This document shows, one piece after another, positions 10,601 through 19,246 of a stretch of DNA of 41,277 bases; position 1 is the first letter of the stretch, and each line of letters starts with the position of its first letter. A program made the translations under genes and the position numbers. Source of the DNA: Nitrospirota bacterium. Lineage in GTDB: Bacteria > Nitrospirota > Thermodesulfovibrionia > Thermodesulfovibrionales > UBA6898. The stretch lies in NCBI GenBank assembly GCA_016217675.1, contig JACRHC010000060.1:1-41277 (forward strand), given 5' to 3'. Under the pieces are notes generated by a model that did no database searches, was not told where the DNA came from, and saw only the letters and a list, made by a program, of their open reading frames with translations.

Positions 10601-11958
10601 CGATTGTCGGCGGTGGTATATCAGGTCTTTCACTTGCCTGGTTTCTTCTTGAAAAAGACCCTGCTGCTGACATAACGATCTTTGAGTCTGAGCAGCGGCC
10701 TGGGGGGAAAATATGGACAGATAAGGCAGAGGGCTTCCTCTGCGAGTGGGGAGTGAACGGTTTTCTTGACAACAGGCCGAAGACGCTCGAACTTTCAAAG
10801 AAACTGGCGCTTGAGCCGCTCAGAAGTAATGATGCCTCCAGAAGAAGATTTATCTTTTCAGAAGGTGTTCTGCATCGTCTTCCCGAGACCCCGCCAGCCT
10901 TTCTCTTCTCAAAACTCCTGAGCCTGCCGGGCAGGCTCAGGGTTATGGCAGAACCCTTTATTCCGGGCAATGCAAAAGAGGAGGAGACCCTTGCAGAGTT
11001 TGCAAGGAGGAGGCTCGGCAAAGAGGCCTATGAAAAACTGATCGACCCGATGGCATCCGGCATTTATGCAGGCAACCCCGAGACCCTGAGTCTCAGGGCA
11101 TGTTTTCCAAAGGTCTATGATCTGGAGAAGAAATACGGCGGTCTCATACGGGGCATGCTGAAACTCCGGCAGGAGAGGAAAAAGCAGGGGTCGGCTGAAA
11201 AAGTGGGTGCTGGGCCCGGAGGTGTGCTTACCTCGTATTATAACGGTATGGGGGACTTGATACGCTCCCTTAAGACTATGCTTGGTGACAGGTTAAGGCC
11301 TGGTTACCGTGCAGTGACGATCGAGAGAAAGGGCAGCAGCTATACGGTTCATTTTGCAGACAGTTCATCCTTTGAGGCAGAGACGGTCATTGTTGCGTCA
11401 CCTGCGTACGCAGCTTCAGAAATGCTGAAAAATATCGACAGGAAGCTCTCCAGTACCTTGTCCGAAATACCCTATCCCTCAGTCTCTGTTGCCTGCCTTG
11501 GGTATAAGAAAAGTAAGTTCACGGCAGACCTTGATGCCTTTGGTTATCTCATTCCTTCACGCGAAAAGAGGAAGATTCTGGGGACGCTCTATGATTCGAG
11601 CATATTCCCCAACAGGGCACCTGAAGGATATGCGCTTTTGCGGATCATGGTGGGTGGCGCAAGGGCCTCTGAACTTGCCATGGAACAGGAGCCCAGGCTG
11701 TTGGAGATGATCAGGAAGGAGCTGTCTGACATCATCGGCATCACTGCTGCCCCCGATTTTGTCCGCATATACCGGCACGAGATGGCTATACCCCAGTACA
11801 CGGTGGGTCATGCGGAACGGTTGAGGACCATTGACGGGATTGTAGAGAAGCAGAAGAACCTCTATTTGACCGGTAATGCATACCGCGGTATCAGTGTGAA
11901 TGACTGCATCGAGAACTCGGCAAAGCTTGCAGAAAAGATTATTGAGGAATCTGCCTGA
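10588..11958 (+). CDS. hemG: Protoporphyrinogen/coproporphyrinogen oxidase, FAD-dependent (HemG/HemY family)
   Basis: 456 residues, typical for the oxygen-dependent-type flavoenzyme family. The FAD Rossmann motif GGGISG is at residues 8-13, followed by E35-type ribose binding (IFESEQRPGGKI). DPMASGIYAG near residue 155 is a family signature, and the C-terminal FAD motif reads LTGNAYRGISVNDCI. It oxidises protoporphyrinogen IX, or coproporphyrinogen III in some lineages, to the porphyrin. The ATG at 10588 lies 6 nt after AAGGAGG, inside the 3' end of hemH. In anaerobes such proteins must use acceptors other than O2 (inference). Literature names for this family vary (hemG, hemY, cgoX). Confidence 0.92.
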   Translation: MERIAIVGGGISGLSLAWFLLEKDPAADITIFESEQRPGGKIWTDKAEGFLCEWGVNGFLDNRPKTLELSKKLALEPLRSNDASRRRFIFSEGVLHRLPETPPAFLFSKLLSLPGRLRVMAEPFIPGNAKEEETLAEFARRRLGKEAYEKLIDPMASGIYAGNPETLSLRACFPKVYDLEKKYGGLIRGMLKLRQERKKQGSAEKVGAGPGGVLTSYYNGMGDLIRSLKTMLGDRLRPGYRAVTIERKGSSYTVHFADSSSFEAETVIVASPAYAASEMLKNIDRKLSSTLSEIPYPSVSVACLGYKKSKFTADLDAFGYLIPSREKRKILGTLYDSSIFPNRAPEGYALLRIMVGGARASELAMEQEPRLLEMIRKELSDIIGITAAPDFVRIYRHEMAIPQYTVGHAERLRTIDGIVEKQKNLYLTGNAYRGISVNDCIENSAKLAEKIIEESA

Positions 11959-12032
11959 ATGAGATACAATAGGAACACTATATGAATTTTTCAGCATTCT
12001 TCAGGACTATCTTGACAAGGAGAGCATGTCGT

Positions 12033-12638
12033 ATGAAAAAAGTTTTGTTAGCATTGGCGGTTTTTTGCGTCTGCATGTATGCAGTCGCAGTGTCTGCAGA
12101 GGTAAAACCGATAACGGTTACGAAAGAGGAAGTGAAGAAAATGGCTGCAACCAAGGCAGTCATCGAGACAAAATTCGGCAATATTACCCTGAAGTTTTTC
12201 CCGGATGTTGCACCGGGGCATGTAAAGAATTTTCTCGAGCTCGCAAAGAGCGGTGCGTATGACGGGACCGTTTTTCACCGTGTCATAGCAGGATTCATGA
12301 TCCAGGGCGGTGACCCGATCAGCAAGGACCCGGCTCGAAGGTCAGCGTACGGCACAGGCGGGCCGGGCTACACGATCAGGGCTGAATTCAATGAAAAGCC
12401 GCATAAACGGGGCACCCTTTCGATGGCCCGTATGAGCGACCCTAATAGTGCAGGTTCCCAGTTCTTTATCTGCGTGAAGGATGCACCTGCCCTGGACAGG
12501 CAGTACACGGTCTTCGGTGAAGTGGTGAACGGCATGGAGGTAGCGGACAAGATCGTAAGTCTGCCCCAGGATCCCCGCACGAACAACCCGAACGAACGGG
12601 TAGAGGTCAAAGTGAAAGTGATCGAGGATAAACCATAA
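12033..12638 (+). CDS. Exported cyclophilin-type peptidyl-prolyl isomerase
   Basis: 201 residues from the ATG at 12033. That start is chosen because AAGGAG lies 10 nt upstream and it gives a clean signal peptide: MKK, a hydrophobic core, then AVSA before EVKP. An in-frame ATG at 11982 would add 17 residues in front of the signal. The cyclophilin core is complete: FHRVIAGFMIQGGDP, GSQFFICV and the C-terminal strand. It catalyses cis-trans isomerisation of Xaa-Pro bonds, here in the periplasm. Its neighbour downstream is a closely related copy without a signal peptide. Confidence 0.92.
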   Translation: MKKVLLALAVFCVCMYAVAVSAEVKPITVTKEEVKKMAATKAVIETKFGNITLKFFPDVAPGHVKNFLELAKSGAYDGTVFHRVIAGFMIQGGDPISKDPARRSAYGTGGPGYTIRAEFNEKPHKRGTLSMARMSDPNSAGSQFFICVKDAPALDRQYTVFGEVVNGMEVADKIVSLPQDPRTNNPNERVEVKVKVIEDKP

Positions 12639-12673
12639 TACTGAATATGATATGAGTTGGAAGGAGAAAAATA

Positions 12674-13159
12674 ATGGCAGAGACGTATGCAGTTATTGAA
12701 ACGAAGTTTGGTGCTGTTGAATTGAAGTTCTTCCCGGATATTGCTCCGAAACACGTGAACAATTTTATTGACCTTGCGAAGAAGGGCTTTTACGACAAGA
12801 CAACCTTTCATCGGGTTATTCCAGGATTCATGATCCAGGGCGGTGACCCGAACTCCAGGAATATTGACAAGTCAAGTCATGGCATGGGAGGCCCTGGGCA
12901 TACGGTCAAGGCTGAGTTCAGTGACAAACCGCACAAACGCGGCACTCTTTCGATGGCCCGGTCAGCCAACCCTGACAGCGCCGGTTCCCAGTTTTTCATC
13001 TGTGTAAAGGACTCCTCGTTCCTTGACAGGCAGTACACGGTATTTGGCGAGGTGGTATCAGGCATGGATGTTGTTGATCAGATTGTGAGCCAGCCAAGGG
13101 ATGCGAGGGACAACCCCAACGAAAGAGTGGAGATGACGGTCAAAATCATAGAGAAATAG
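12674..13159 (+). CDS. Cytoplasmic cyclophilin-type peptidyl-prolyl isomerase
   Basis: 161 residues with no signal peptide. The core motifs FHRVIPGFMIQGGDP and GSQFFICV match the preceding gene, and long stretches are nearly identical, so the two arose by tandem duplication. GGAGAAA lies just before the ATG at 12674, 35 bp after the upstream stop. It is the soluble counterpart of the exported copy. Confidence 0.93.
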   Translation: MAETYAVIETKFGAVELKFFPDIAPKHVNNFIDLAKKGFYDKTTFHRVIPGFMIQGGDPNSRNIDKSSHGMGGPGHTVKAEFSDKPHKRGTLSMARSANPDSAGSQFFICVKDSSFLDRQYTVFGEVVSGMDVVDQIVSQPRDARDNPNERVEMTVKIIEK

Positions 13160-13171
13160 GAGGAGGCAAAG

Positions 13172-13402
13172 TTGAAAGAACAGGAGATCATGGCAAAGTT
13201 GTCACAGGAAAACGAAGAGTTCAGAAAAGTGAGCGATGAGCACCACCACCTCGACATGCAGCTTATAGAAGTAGACAAAAAGGTCTATCTGACGCCTGAA
13301 GAAGACCTGGAGCGCAAGAAACTCGCAAAGAGAAAGCTTCACCTTAAAGATAAAATGGCTGAGATGGTGAGGGATTATAAAAAGGCCCATCCTGACAGTT
13401 AG
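13172..13402 (+). CDS. Small coiled-coil protein, DUF465 (YdcH-like)
   Basis: 76 residues, almost entirely helical and charged, ending KAHPDS. The heptad-like pattern (FRKVSDEHHHLDMQLIEVDKKV then EEDLERKKLAKRKL) matches the DUF465/YdcH group of small bacterial proteins of unknown function. The start is TTG at 13172 because AGGAGG ends 5-6 nt upstream; an ATG at 13190 with CAGGAG in front is an alternative. It closes the cyclophilin operon before a strong terminator. Confidence 0.75.
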   Translation: MKEQEIMAKLSQENEEFRKVSDEHHHLDMQLIEVDKKVYLTPEEDLERKKLAKRKLHLKDKMAEMVRDYKKAHPDS

Positions 13403-13426
13403 ATAGTCAAAGCTTGATAGTATCGG

Positions 13427-13470
13427 GGCAGGGGAAAGGCTGTTTATTCGGTCTTTCCCCTGCCTTTTTT
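13427..13470 (+). terminator. Rho-independent terminator after the cyclophilin/DUF465 genes
   Basis: A perfect 12-bp stem, GGCAGGGGAAAG at 13427-13438 pairing with CTTTCCCCTGCC at 13453-13464, has a 14-nt loop and is followed at once by six T. Confidence 0.93.
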
Positions 13471-13581
13471 GCAAAACGGCTTTTTTCCGGCGTCCCATAA
13501 ATAACAACACCTGTAACAGGTTTTGGGGAGGCCGGTTTTTTTGTTTAAACCTTTTCCTGTCCGAGGGGTCTAAGAATACAG

Positions 13582-14127
13582 ATGGATGATGATATTCGGC
13601 TTGTCGAACGATATATGGCCGGCGACGATATGGCTATGGAAGAAATTGTGCTGAAATATCAGCGTGTTATCTATGCATTTGTCTATCGCATGACGAGAGA
13701 CATGGAAGAGGCAAAGGATCTTACCCAGAAGACTTTTATGAACGTAATAGGCGGCATACGAAATTTCAGGCGGCAATCTTCGTTTAAGACCTGGCTGTAT
13801 CAGATAGCGGCGCATGCGACCCTGAACCAGATCCGGCAGTGCAGGAAAAATGAGGTCGAGATAGGAGAAACGATCGTATGCAACCAGAAAGGGGCCCTGT
13901 CCCTGCTCATGGAGAAGCAGAGAATACAGGACGTGCGATCTGCCCTGTCCCTGCTGCCCGAGCGCCAGAGGCTCACAGTCGTACTCAGGGTCTACGAGGG
14001 ACTTAACTGCGAAGAGACTGCAGGGGTGATGGGCTGCTCAGAAGGTGCGGTCAAGGCCCAGTACCATAATGGAGTGCGAAAACTTCGTGAGGCAATGAAG
14101 GAGAAGGGACATGACACTGTCTCATGA
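13582..14127 (+). CDS. ECF-type RNA polymerase sigma factor
   Basis: 181 residues. Region 2 covers about residues 18-85 (YQRVIYAFVYRMTRD, AKDLTQKTF, then FKTWLYQIAAH, the promoter-melting and -10 recognition part). Region 4 covers about 112-172 (LPERQRLTVVLRVYEGLNCEETA, then a helix-turn-helix with GAVKAQYHNGVRKLR). It directs RNA polymerase to a small regulon, probably envelope stress. The following gene encodes its anti-sigma factor and overlaps it by 17 nt. The ribosome-binding site is weak. No clear self-promoter was found upstream. Confidence 0.92.
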   Translation: MDDDIRLVERYMAGDDMAMEEIVLKYQRVIYAFVYRMTRDMEEAKDLTQKTFMNVIGGIRNFRRQSSFKTWLYQIAAHATLNQIRQCRKNEVEIGETIVCNQKGALSLLMEKQRIQDVRSALSLLPERQRLTVVLRVYEGLNCEETAGVMGCSEGAVKAQYHNGVRKLREAMKEKGHDTVS

Positions 14128-14677
14128 TGAAATAAGAGGGCTGCTGCCCGAGTATGCAGGGGTGCTGCTTACGGACGACCAGAAACAGTGCATCGAGGCT
14201 CATCTTGAGCAATGCAGGGAATGCGCGGAAATGCTCGTCCTGTTAAAGGATTTGAGGGACTGCGAGGTAGCGGACCCTGGAGATATATTCTGGAAGACAC
14301 TCCCGCAAAAGATCCGGGCACTGAGCAGGGATGAACATGCCCGACGGTCTGCCTGGAGATTTTCCCCTGCGCGGCTGCTACCGCTTGTGCCGGCACTGCT
14401 GCTGATCATTCTTGCTTTTTTTGTTTTTCCGTTTCAGGTCCGGCAGGCCCCTCAGCGTGATCCCCTGTTTCGTGATCCGCTTGAATACTCTCTCCTTGAA
14501 TTAGACGATATTACTGAAAAGCAGATACGGACCCGGGAAGGCGGTCTGACTGCCGAAGAAGCAGCTCTATTGGATGCCACAGCGCCATCATATCACAGCG
14601 AATTTGTAACTCTGAGTTCAGACGAACTCTCAGCGCTATTCAGGACATTGCAATCAAAAGATCACAAAGGAGGATGA
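14111..14677 (+). CDS. Anti-sigma factor with zinc-binding N-terminus and one membrane helix
   Basis: 188 residues. The N-terminal anti-sigma domain has a zinc signature HLEQCREC (His-x3-Cys-x2-Cys) near residues 31-38. A membrane helix (LLPLVPALLLIILAFFVF) sits at about residues 95-112, and an extracytoplasmic tail of about 75 residues follows. Such proteins hold an ECF sigma factor at the membrane until a signal releases it. Overlaps with the sigma gene (17 nt) and with the next gene (4 nt) indicate a tight operon. Confidence 0.85.
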   Translation: MTLSHDEIRGLLPEYAGVLLTDDQKQCIEAHLEQCRECAEMLVLLKDLRDCEVADPGDIFWKTLPQKIRALSRDEHARRSAWRFSPARLLPLVPALLLIILAFFVFPFQVRQAPQRDPLFRDPLEYSLLELDDITEKQIRTREGGLTAEEAALLDATAPSYHSEFVTLSSDELSALFRTLQSKDHKGG

Positions 14678-15255
14678 AAATGAACAGAAAAATTGCCGGC
14701 TTATTGGTGTTCGTGTTCCTAACGGCCTGGTCCGCGGCAGCGATTGCCGAGCCTTTTGACGATCGGGACAGACCGCCTTCGAAGGAACAGATGGAGAAGG
14801 TCAGGAAAAAGATCGAGACCATGAGGATGTGGAAGCTGACCAGTGCCCTTGACCTTAATGAGAAGATCTCGGCACAGGTATTTCCGGTGCTTAACAGCTA
14901 CGACAGGAAAAGGGCAGAGGCGGAGGCAGCTGTTCGCGACGGCATGCGAGAATTGAGAGAGGCGGTGAAGGAAAAGAATGAGGCGAAGATGAAGGCTGCC
15001 CTCGGCCGTGTCGAACAGAACCATGCTGCGTTGCAGCGGACCAATGACGAGGAGCGCGCTGAACTCAGGAAGATTCTGTCTGTGGAACAGCAGGCGAAGT
15101 ATGTTCTTTTTCAGCAGGAATTTAACAGGGAACTCCGGGAGTTTATTGGCGAGGCAAGAGAGAGAAGGGGCGAGGGACCCGGCAGGGATCAAAGATTTCC
15201 TCCCCGGACTGAGGATGAGCGCAACCGTCCCATAAGGTCTCAGCCTGGTAGATGA
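14674..15255 (+). CDS. Periplasmic Spy/CpxP-like helical protein
   Basis: 193 residues. The signal peptide is at about residues 1-25 (KIAGLLVFVFL core, cleavage after AIA). The mature part is helical and charged, with repeated Glu/Arg/Lys and a motif LSVEQQAKYVLFQQEF that resembles the LTxxQ region of Spy, CpxP and ZraP chaperones. The tail is rich in Arg, Pro and Gly. It overlaps the anti-sigma gene by 4 nt, so it may be the periplasmic stress or metal sensor of the sigma/anti-sigma pair, as in CnrX-type systems. That role is inferred; sequence similarity to Spy is weak by eye. Confidence 0.65.
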   Translation: MKMNRKIAGLLVFVFLTAWSAAAIAEPFDDRDRPPSKEQMEKVRKKIETMRMWKLTSALDLNEKISAQVFPVLNSYDRKRAEAEAAVRDGMRELREAVKEKNEAKMKAALGRVEQNHAALQRTNDEERAELRKILSVEQQAKYVLFQQEFNRELREFIGEARERRGEGPGRDQRFPPRTEDERNRPIRSQPGR

Positions 15256-15291
15256 TGCCGGATAGATTAAAGTGTGCAGAGGAGGGGTGCA

Positions 15292-17151
15292 ATGAGGGGA
15301 ACAATAATGCTGTCTGCGCTCCTGGCCGTAATGCTCTGCGCCTGCGGTGGGGGAGGTAGCAGCAGTGAGAGTGGTGGTGGCAATGCATCTGCAACGCTGG
15401 TCTCTATCGTCGTAACACCGTCTAACCCGAGTATCATGCCCGGCAAGACCCAGCAGTTCGCTGCAACCGGGACCTATTCGGACAGTTCAACCCATGACCT
15501 GAGCGGTTCGGCAACCTGGGCATCATCAAATCAAGCGGTTGCAATTATTAACAATACCGGTCTGGCGACGGCGACAACCGCAGGCGTGACCACCATTACA
15601 GCGACATCGGGGAGCATTGAGGGAAGCACGACACTGACGCTGACCACTGCAGTATCCCAGCCTCCGATCAATATCACCATGGATCTCCATTGCGACCCAT
15701 TGAATCAGCAACTGACGCTTGATGATCGGCTGATCTTCTTTCGACGTCAACTTGCCAATGCTGCGTGGCTTATGGATTATCTGGAACCCTACGGTGTCAA
15801 AGTTTCATTCCTCGCTGTAGGCGAATGCTATGAGTTCTGCGTCGAAGCTTCCGAACAGGCAATCTGCCTGCCGCTCCTCGCCCGGCTCCAGGGGAGTGGC
15901 GGCATACTGGGCAGTCACTCGCACACCGAGTACTATCGCGGTGTCCACGACTGGCCGTCAATAGCCAACGCATACACAAATCCAGACCCCAACGACGTCA
16001 GAAAGGTGTGGGACACCAACAAACGTTTCACCGACAAGGCCGTAAGTCTTGCGCTTGGCTTAACCGATGCTGCAGCCATTGCTGCCGTCAATACCGCGGC
16101 AGAATCCCATGCGCAACTGACGACCCCTAACCAGTTGATGGAGGAATACGGTTATACCATCCGCGAGGGCGGTGGGGACCAGATCATGGCCAGTTATTTC
16201 AGCCATGTCCCCTGGAATCCTTTCCGACCCGGCCAAACCGCTATTACTGAAGACCTGACTACGAAATTCGTGACCGTGCCACAGGGCATGGTCATCGGCC
16301 AGGTCGGTGACCACTTAGGCCGCTGGCAGGACGGGAAATCATCCCGTAAAAAGGCAGAATTTCTCCAACTCTACGCCAACTGGAAAGAGCGTATCCGTAC
16401 CGGCGCAAAGTCAAAGGTCTGGGCCTTTGGCTGGGGAGTCCACACGCAGGACCTGGACTATGGCTCCGAATCCCGGGCCGCAATCATGGATTTGATCCCC
16501 TGGCTGCGGGACGAGTTTGTCAGCAAGGCCGATTCAACCGGGAAACCTCCGGCCAGATTCGCTTCATACATCAATGTCCGGGACGAATATCTTGCATGGG
16601 AAGCGGAACATCCTGGCGTTTCCTCTTTTAATTATGCAGCCAGGGCCACGGACTATTCTCAATATCCCTATCTCGAATGGGCGAACAGATATCTTCGTTT
16701 TGCCCGATTTGATTCCCGCATTACCGCTGCGGGAGCCGATATATTTCTTATGAAGGCAGGCAACTACTCTGGTGCGAACCCGACAACATATCCCTTTGTA
16801 ATGGCAATCGCCACAAGTTCACCGACGTCGGTAAACTTGTCTTCCACGTTCGGGCCTGTGAATCTGAAGAGTATTAAACTCAGCACCGGAAGTGTTAGCG
16901 ATGTGCCGGCCGTATCTGTCAGTCTCGACGCCGAACCCATCGCGCTCTGCATATCCGCCGATTGCGACGCGATACTATCCCTCGAAAATGCATCCTCCGG
17001 AACTGCCTGCGGGAGCGGAATATGTAATAGTGGCAAGGTCTGTGCCACTGATGTAAGTCCCAACGTATGCGTTCCGGACTGTCGCATACAGGGGAATTCC
17101 TGCCCGGTGATCCGTCCCCAATGCAATCAGACGACCGGTGTGTGCTATTAA
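15292..17151 (+). CDS. Lipoprotein with Ig-like (BIG2) domain and a polysaccharide-deacetylase-like domain
   Basis: 619 residues from the ATG at 15292, preceded by GAGGAGGGG; a GTG six codons earlier is less likely. The lipobox LCAC puts the lipidated Cys at residue 18, followed by a Gly/Ser linker. A BIG2-type domain spans about residues 35-120 (VTPSNPSIMPGKTQQF, then TWASSN). The large domain begins NITMDLHCDP and has GSHSHTEYY near residue 205, which resembles the Asp and His-x-His metal ligands of NodB-type deacetylases. The C-terminus is Cys-rich with at least eight Cys. Probably surface- or periplasm-facing. It follows the Spy-like gene by 36 bp and may belong to the same sigma regulon. 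Confidence 0.65.
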   Translation: MRGTIMLSALLAVMLCACGGGGSSSESGGGNASATLVSIVVTPSNPSIMPGKTQQFAATGTYSDSSTHDLSGSATWASSNQAVAIINNTGLATATTAGVTTITATSGSIEGSTTLTLTTAVSQPPINITMDLHCDPLNQQLTLDDRLIFFRRQLANAAWLMDYLEPYGVKVSFLAVGECYEFCVEASEQAICLPLLARLQGSGGILGSHSHTEYYRGVHDWPSIANAYTNPDPNDVRKVWDTNKRFTDKAVSLALGLTDAAAIAAVNTAAESHAQLTTPNQLMEEYGYTIREGGGDQIMASYFSHVPWNPFRPGQTAITEDLTTKFVTVPQGMVIGQVGDHLGRWQDGKSSRKKAEFLQLYANWKERIRTGAKSKVWAFGWGVHTQDLDYGSESRAAIMDLIPWLRDEFVSKADSTGKPPARFASYINVRDEYLAWEAEHPGVSSFNYAARATDYSQYPYLEWANRYLRFARFDSRITAAGADIFLMKAGNYSGANPTTYPFVMAIATSSPTSVNLSSTFGPVNLKSIKLSTGSVSDVPAVSVSLDAEPIALCISADCDAILSLENASSGTACGSGICNSGKVCATDVSPNVCVPDCRIQGNSCPVIRPQCNQTTGVCY

Positions 17152-17197
17152 TACTTCACCTTCAGTGCAGTTTCAAAAAAATGACCATCTGCCCTGA

Positions 17198-17217
17198 GAG
17201 CCTCACGCAAGAGGCTC
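17198..17217 (+). other. Small hairpin between the lipoprotein gene and ilvD
   Basis: A perfect 7-bp stem, GAGCCTC and GAGGCTC, encloses a 6-nt loop. No T-run follows, so it is not a standard terminator. It could be a weak transcript end or part of the ilvD leader. No leader peptide rich in branched-chain codons was found in this 188-bp gap. Confidence 0.3.
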
Positions 17218-17348
17218 GATAGTTCACGAAGAACTTGCAGACTTTTTCGCTTATCCTGATAATATCTAATATGGCGTTGAGGTATTTCTTATCATCGCCG
17301 CGCAAAAATCAGCAGAAAACACTCCGAGTGTAAAGGCAGGTGGGTTTC

Positions 17349-19001
17349 ATGAAAAGCGATATTATCAAAAAAGGCATTGACCGCGTTCCTCACCGGGCGC
17401 TGCTGTATGCCACAGGCATATCCAAATCAGAGATGGGCAAGCCGTTCATCGGCGTTGCCACAAGTTTTACCGATCTGATCCCTGGCCATACCGGCATGAG
17501 GGACCTTGAACGGTTCATCGAAAAGGGAGTCCATACCGGCGGAGGGTATCCTTTTTTCTTCGGTATTCCCGGCATCTGTGACGGCATTGCGATGGGCCAT
17601 AGCGGCATGCATTATTCCCTTGCATCGCGTGAACTGATTGCCGACATGGTAGAGACGGTTGCCTCTGCGCACCAGCTTGACGGGCTTGTGCTCCTGACGA
17701 ACTGCGACAAGATTACTCCTGGCATGCTCATGGCAGCAGGCAGGCTGAATATCCCCTGTATTGTGGTGACCGCAGGTCCCATGTTCTCAGGCCACTACAA
17801 GGGCAGGCGGCTGAACCTTACGAGCGACACGTTCGAGGCTGTAGGCAAATTCAGGAAGGGACTTATTAAGAAGGACGAACTGGACAACCTTGAGATGTGC
17901 GCCTGTCCGGGAGCCGGTTCATGTCAGGGCATGTACACGGCGAACACCATGGCCTGCATCACGGAAGCGATCGGCATGAGCCTCACAGGATGCGCAACGG
18001 CCCTTGCCGTATCCTCAAAGAAACGGAGAATAGCCTTTGATAGCGGCATAAAGATCGTAGAGCTCGTGCAGAAGAATATCACGCCCAGAAAAATCATGAC
18101 CATGAAGGCCTTCGAAAATGCGATCATGGTTGACCTCGCCCTGGGCGGCTCGACCAACACCGTGCTCCATATACCGGCAATAGCCCATGACGCAGGCATA
18201 AAGCTTCCCCTTGAGTCTTTTGACCGTCTTTCGAAAAAGACGCCGCATATTACGGACATGCTACCGGGTGGCAAGAATTATATGGAAGATCTTGATTATG
18301 CCGGCGGCATTCCTGCCGTGCTCAAGAGGCTCGGAAAGAAGCTGAACAATACGATTACGGTCAACGGAAAGACCATTCATGAGGTTGCGGATGAGGCTGA
18401 AATTTATGACGATGAGGTTATCCGCCCGATCGACAGGGCGCACCACAAGCAGGGAGGCATTGCGATACTGAAAGGCAATCTGGCTCCGGGAGGCGCTGTG
18501 GTAAAGCAGTCTGCAGTCAGCATGAACATGATGCAGTTTGAAGGCACTGCAATAGTCTTTGATTCCGAGGAAGCGGCAATGAAGGCCATCCGCGGCGGAA
18601 AGGTAAAGGCAGGTCATGTCGTTGTTGTTCGCTATGAAGGCCCAAAAGGCGGTCCTGGCATGAGGGAAATGCTTGCACCGACAGCAGCTATCGCAGGCAT
18701 GGGCCTGAGCGAGTCTGTGGCGCTTATCACTGATGGCAGGTTCTCCGGCGGCACGCGAGGCCCCTGTATCGGCCATGTATCTCCTGAGGCGATGGAAGGC
18801 GGACCTATTGCCATTGTCCGCAATGGCGACCGGATCAGCATTGATATAGCAGAGCGGAAGATAGCGCTGAAGCTGGGCGATCAGGAGATAGAAAAGCGGC
18901 TAAAGGCATGGAAACAGCCTTCTCCGAAGATCACAAAAGGGTATCTCGCGCGCTATGCCAAGCTCGTGAGTTCGGCAAACGAAGGCGCCATCGTGCGTTA
19001 A
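17349..19001 (+). CDS. ilvD: Dihydroxy-acid dehydratase
   Basis: 550 residues from the ATG at 17349 (MKSDIIKKG, the usual IlvD start), with AGGTGGG 5 nt upstream; a GTG three codons earlier is an alternative. Fe-S cluster cysteines are visible in LLTNCDKI and in [18 protein letters not shown], and the C-terminal signature is [10 protein letters not shown]. The enzyme dehydrates dihydroxy-isovalerate and dihydroxy-methylvalerate, the third step of valine and isoleucine synthesis. It heads an ilvD-ilvB-ilvN block; ilvC is not in the window. Confidence 0.96.
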   Translation: MKSDIIKKGIDRVPHRALLYATGISKSEMGKPFIGVATSFTDLIPGHTGMRDLERFIEKGVHTGGGYPFFFGIPGICDGIAMGHSGMHYSLASRELIADMVETVASAHQLDGLVLLTNCDKITPGMLMAAGRLNIPCIVVTAGPMFSGHYKGRRLNLTSDTFEAVGKFRKGLIKKDELDNLEMCACPGAGSCQGMYTANTMACITEAIGMSLTGCATALAVSSKKRRIAFDSGIKIVELVQKNITPRKIMTMKAFENAIMVDLALGGSTNTVLHIPAIAHDAGIKLPLESFDRLSKKTPHITDMLPGGKNYMEDLDYAGGIPAVLKRLGKKLNNTITVNGKTIHEVADEAEIYDDEVIRPIDRAHHKQGGIAILKGNLAPGGAVVKQSAVSMNMMQFEGTAIVFDSEEAAMKAIRGGKVKAGHVVVVRYEGPKGGPGMREMLAPTAAIAGMGLSESVALITDGRFSGGTRGPCIGHVSPEAMEGGPIAIVRNGDRISIDIAERKIALKLGDQEIEKRLKAWKQPSPKITKGYLARYAKLVSSANEGAIVR

Positions 19002-19025
19002 AAAGATATCTTTCAGTTATGAGGG

Positions 19026-19125
19026 GTGTGCCTCCTCCCCTTTCCAAGGGGAGGGTGGGAGAGGTATTGATACAATTTTCAAAACCTCCCCATTACTCCT
19101 CCTTGCTAAGGAGGGGCTTTCTGAC
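19026..19125. repeat. Composite palindromic repeat between ilvD and ilvB
   Basis: Two GC-rich palindromes stand close together: CCTCCCCTT/AAGGGGAGG at 19034-19054 (loop TCC) and CCTCCTT/AAGGAGG at 19098-19114 (loop GCT). Shared C-rich and G-rich words make larger foldings possible. A similar C-rich string (CCCCTCCTCACCTCCCCTT) occurs at about 3232-3250. This has the look of a dispersed REP/MITE-type repeat family. Confidence 0.55.
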
Positions 19126-19160
19126 CTAACCGACTTTAGCTGAAGGAAGGCCCATTTTTG

Positions 19161-19191
19161 TTGATGTTGACAGGGTTTCCTGTGATACAAT
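19161..19191 (+). promoter_or_regulatory. Possible ilvB promoter
   Basis: TACAAT at 19186-19191 is a plausible -10 box. TTGATG at 19161-19166 gives a 19-bp spacer; the better -35 match TTGACA at 19167-19172 leaves only 13 bp. It lies just upstream of a leader hairpin and the ilvB start. Weak call. Confidence 0.3.
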
Positions 19192-19209
19192 AAGCGAAAT
19201 TTCATAATT

Positions 19210-19230
19210 GGTCAGAGCAGTTGTCTGACC
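19210..19230 (+). promoter_or_regulatory. Leader hairpin immediately before the ilvB ribosome-binding site
   Basis: A perfect 7-bp stem GGTCAGA/TCTGACC with a 7-nt loop ends directly against the ribosome-binding site GGGGAGTGG (19231-19239) of ilvB. Its position would let it affect translation start or mRNA stability. No T-run follows, so it is not an attenuator terminator by itself. Confidence 0.45.
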
Positions 19231-19246
19231 GGGGAGTGGTAGAACA

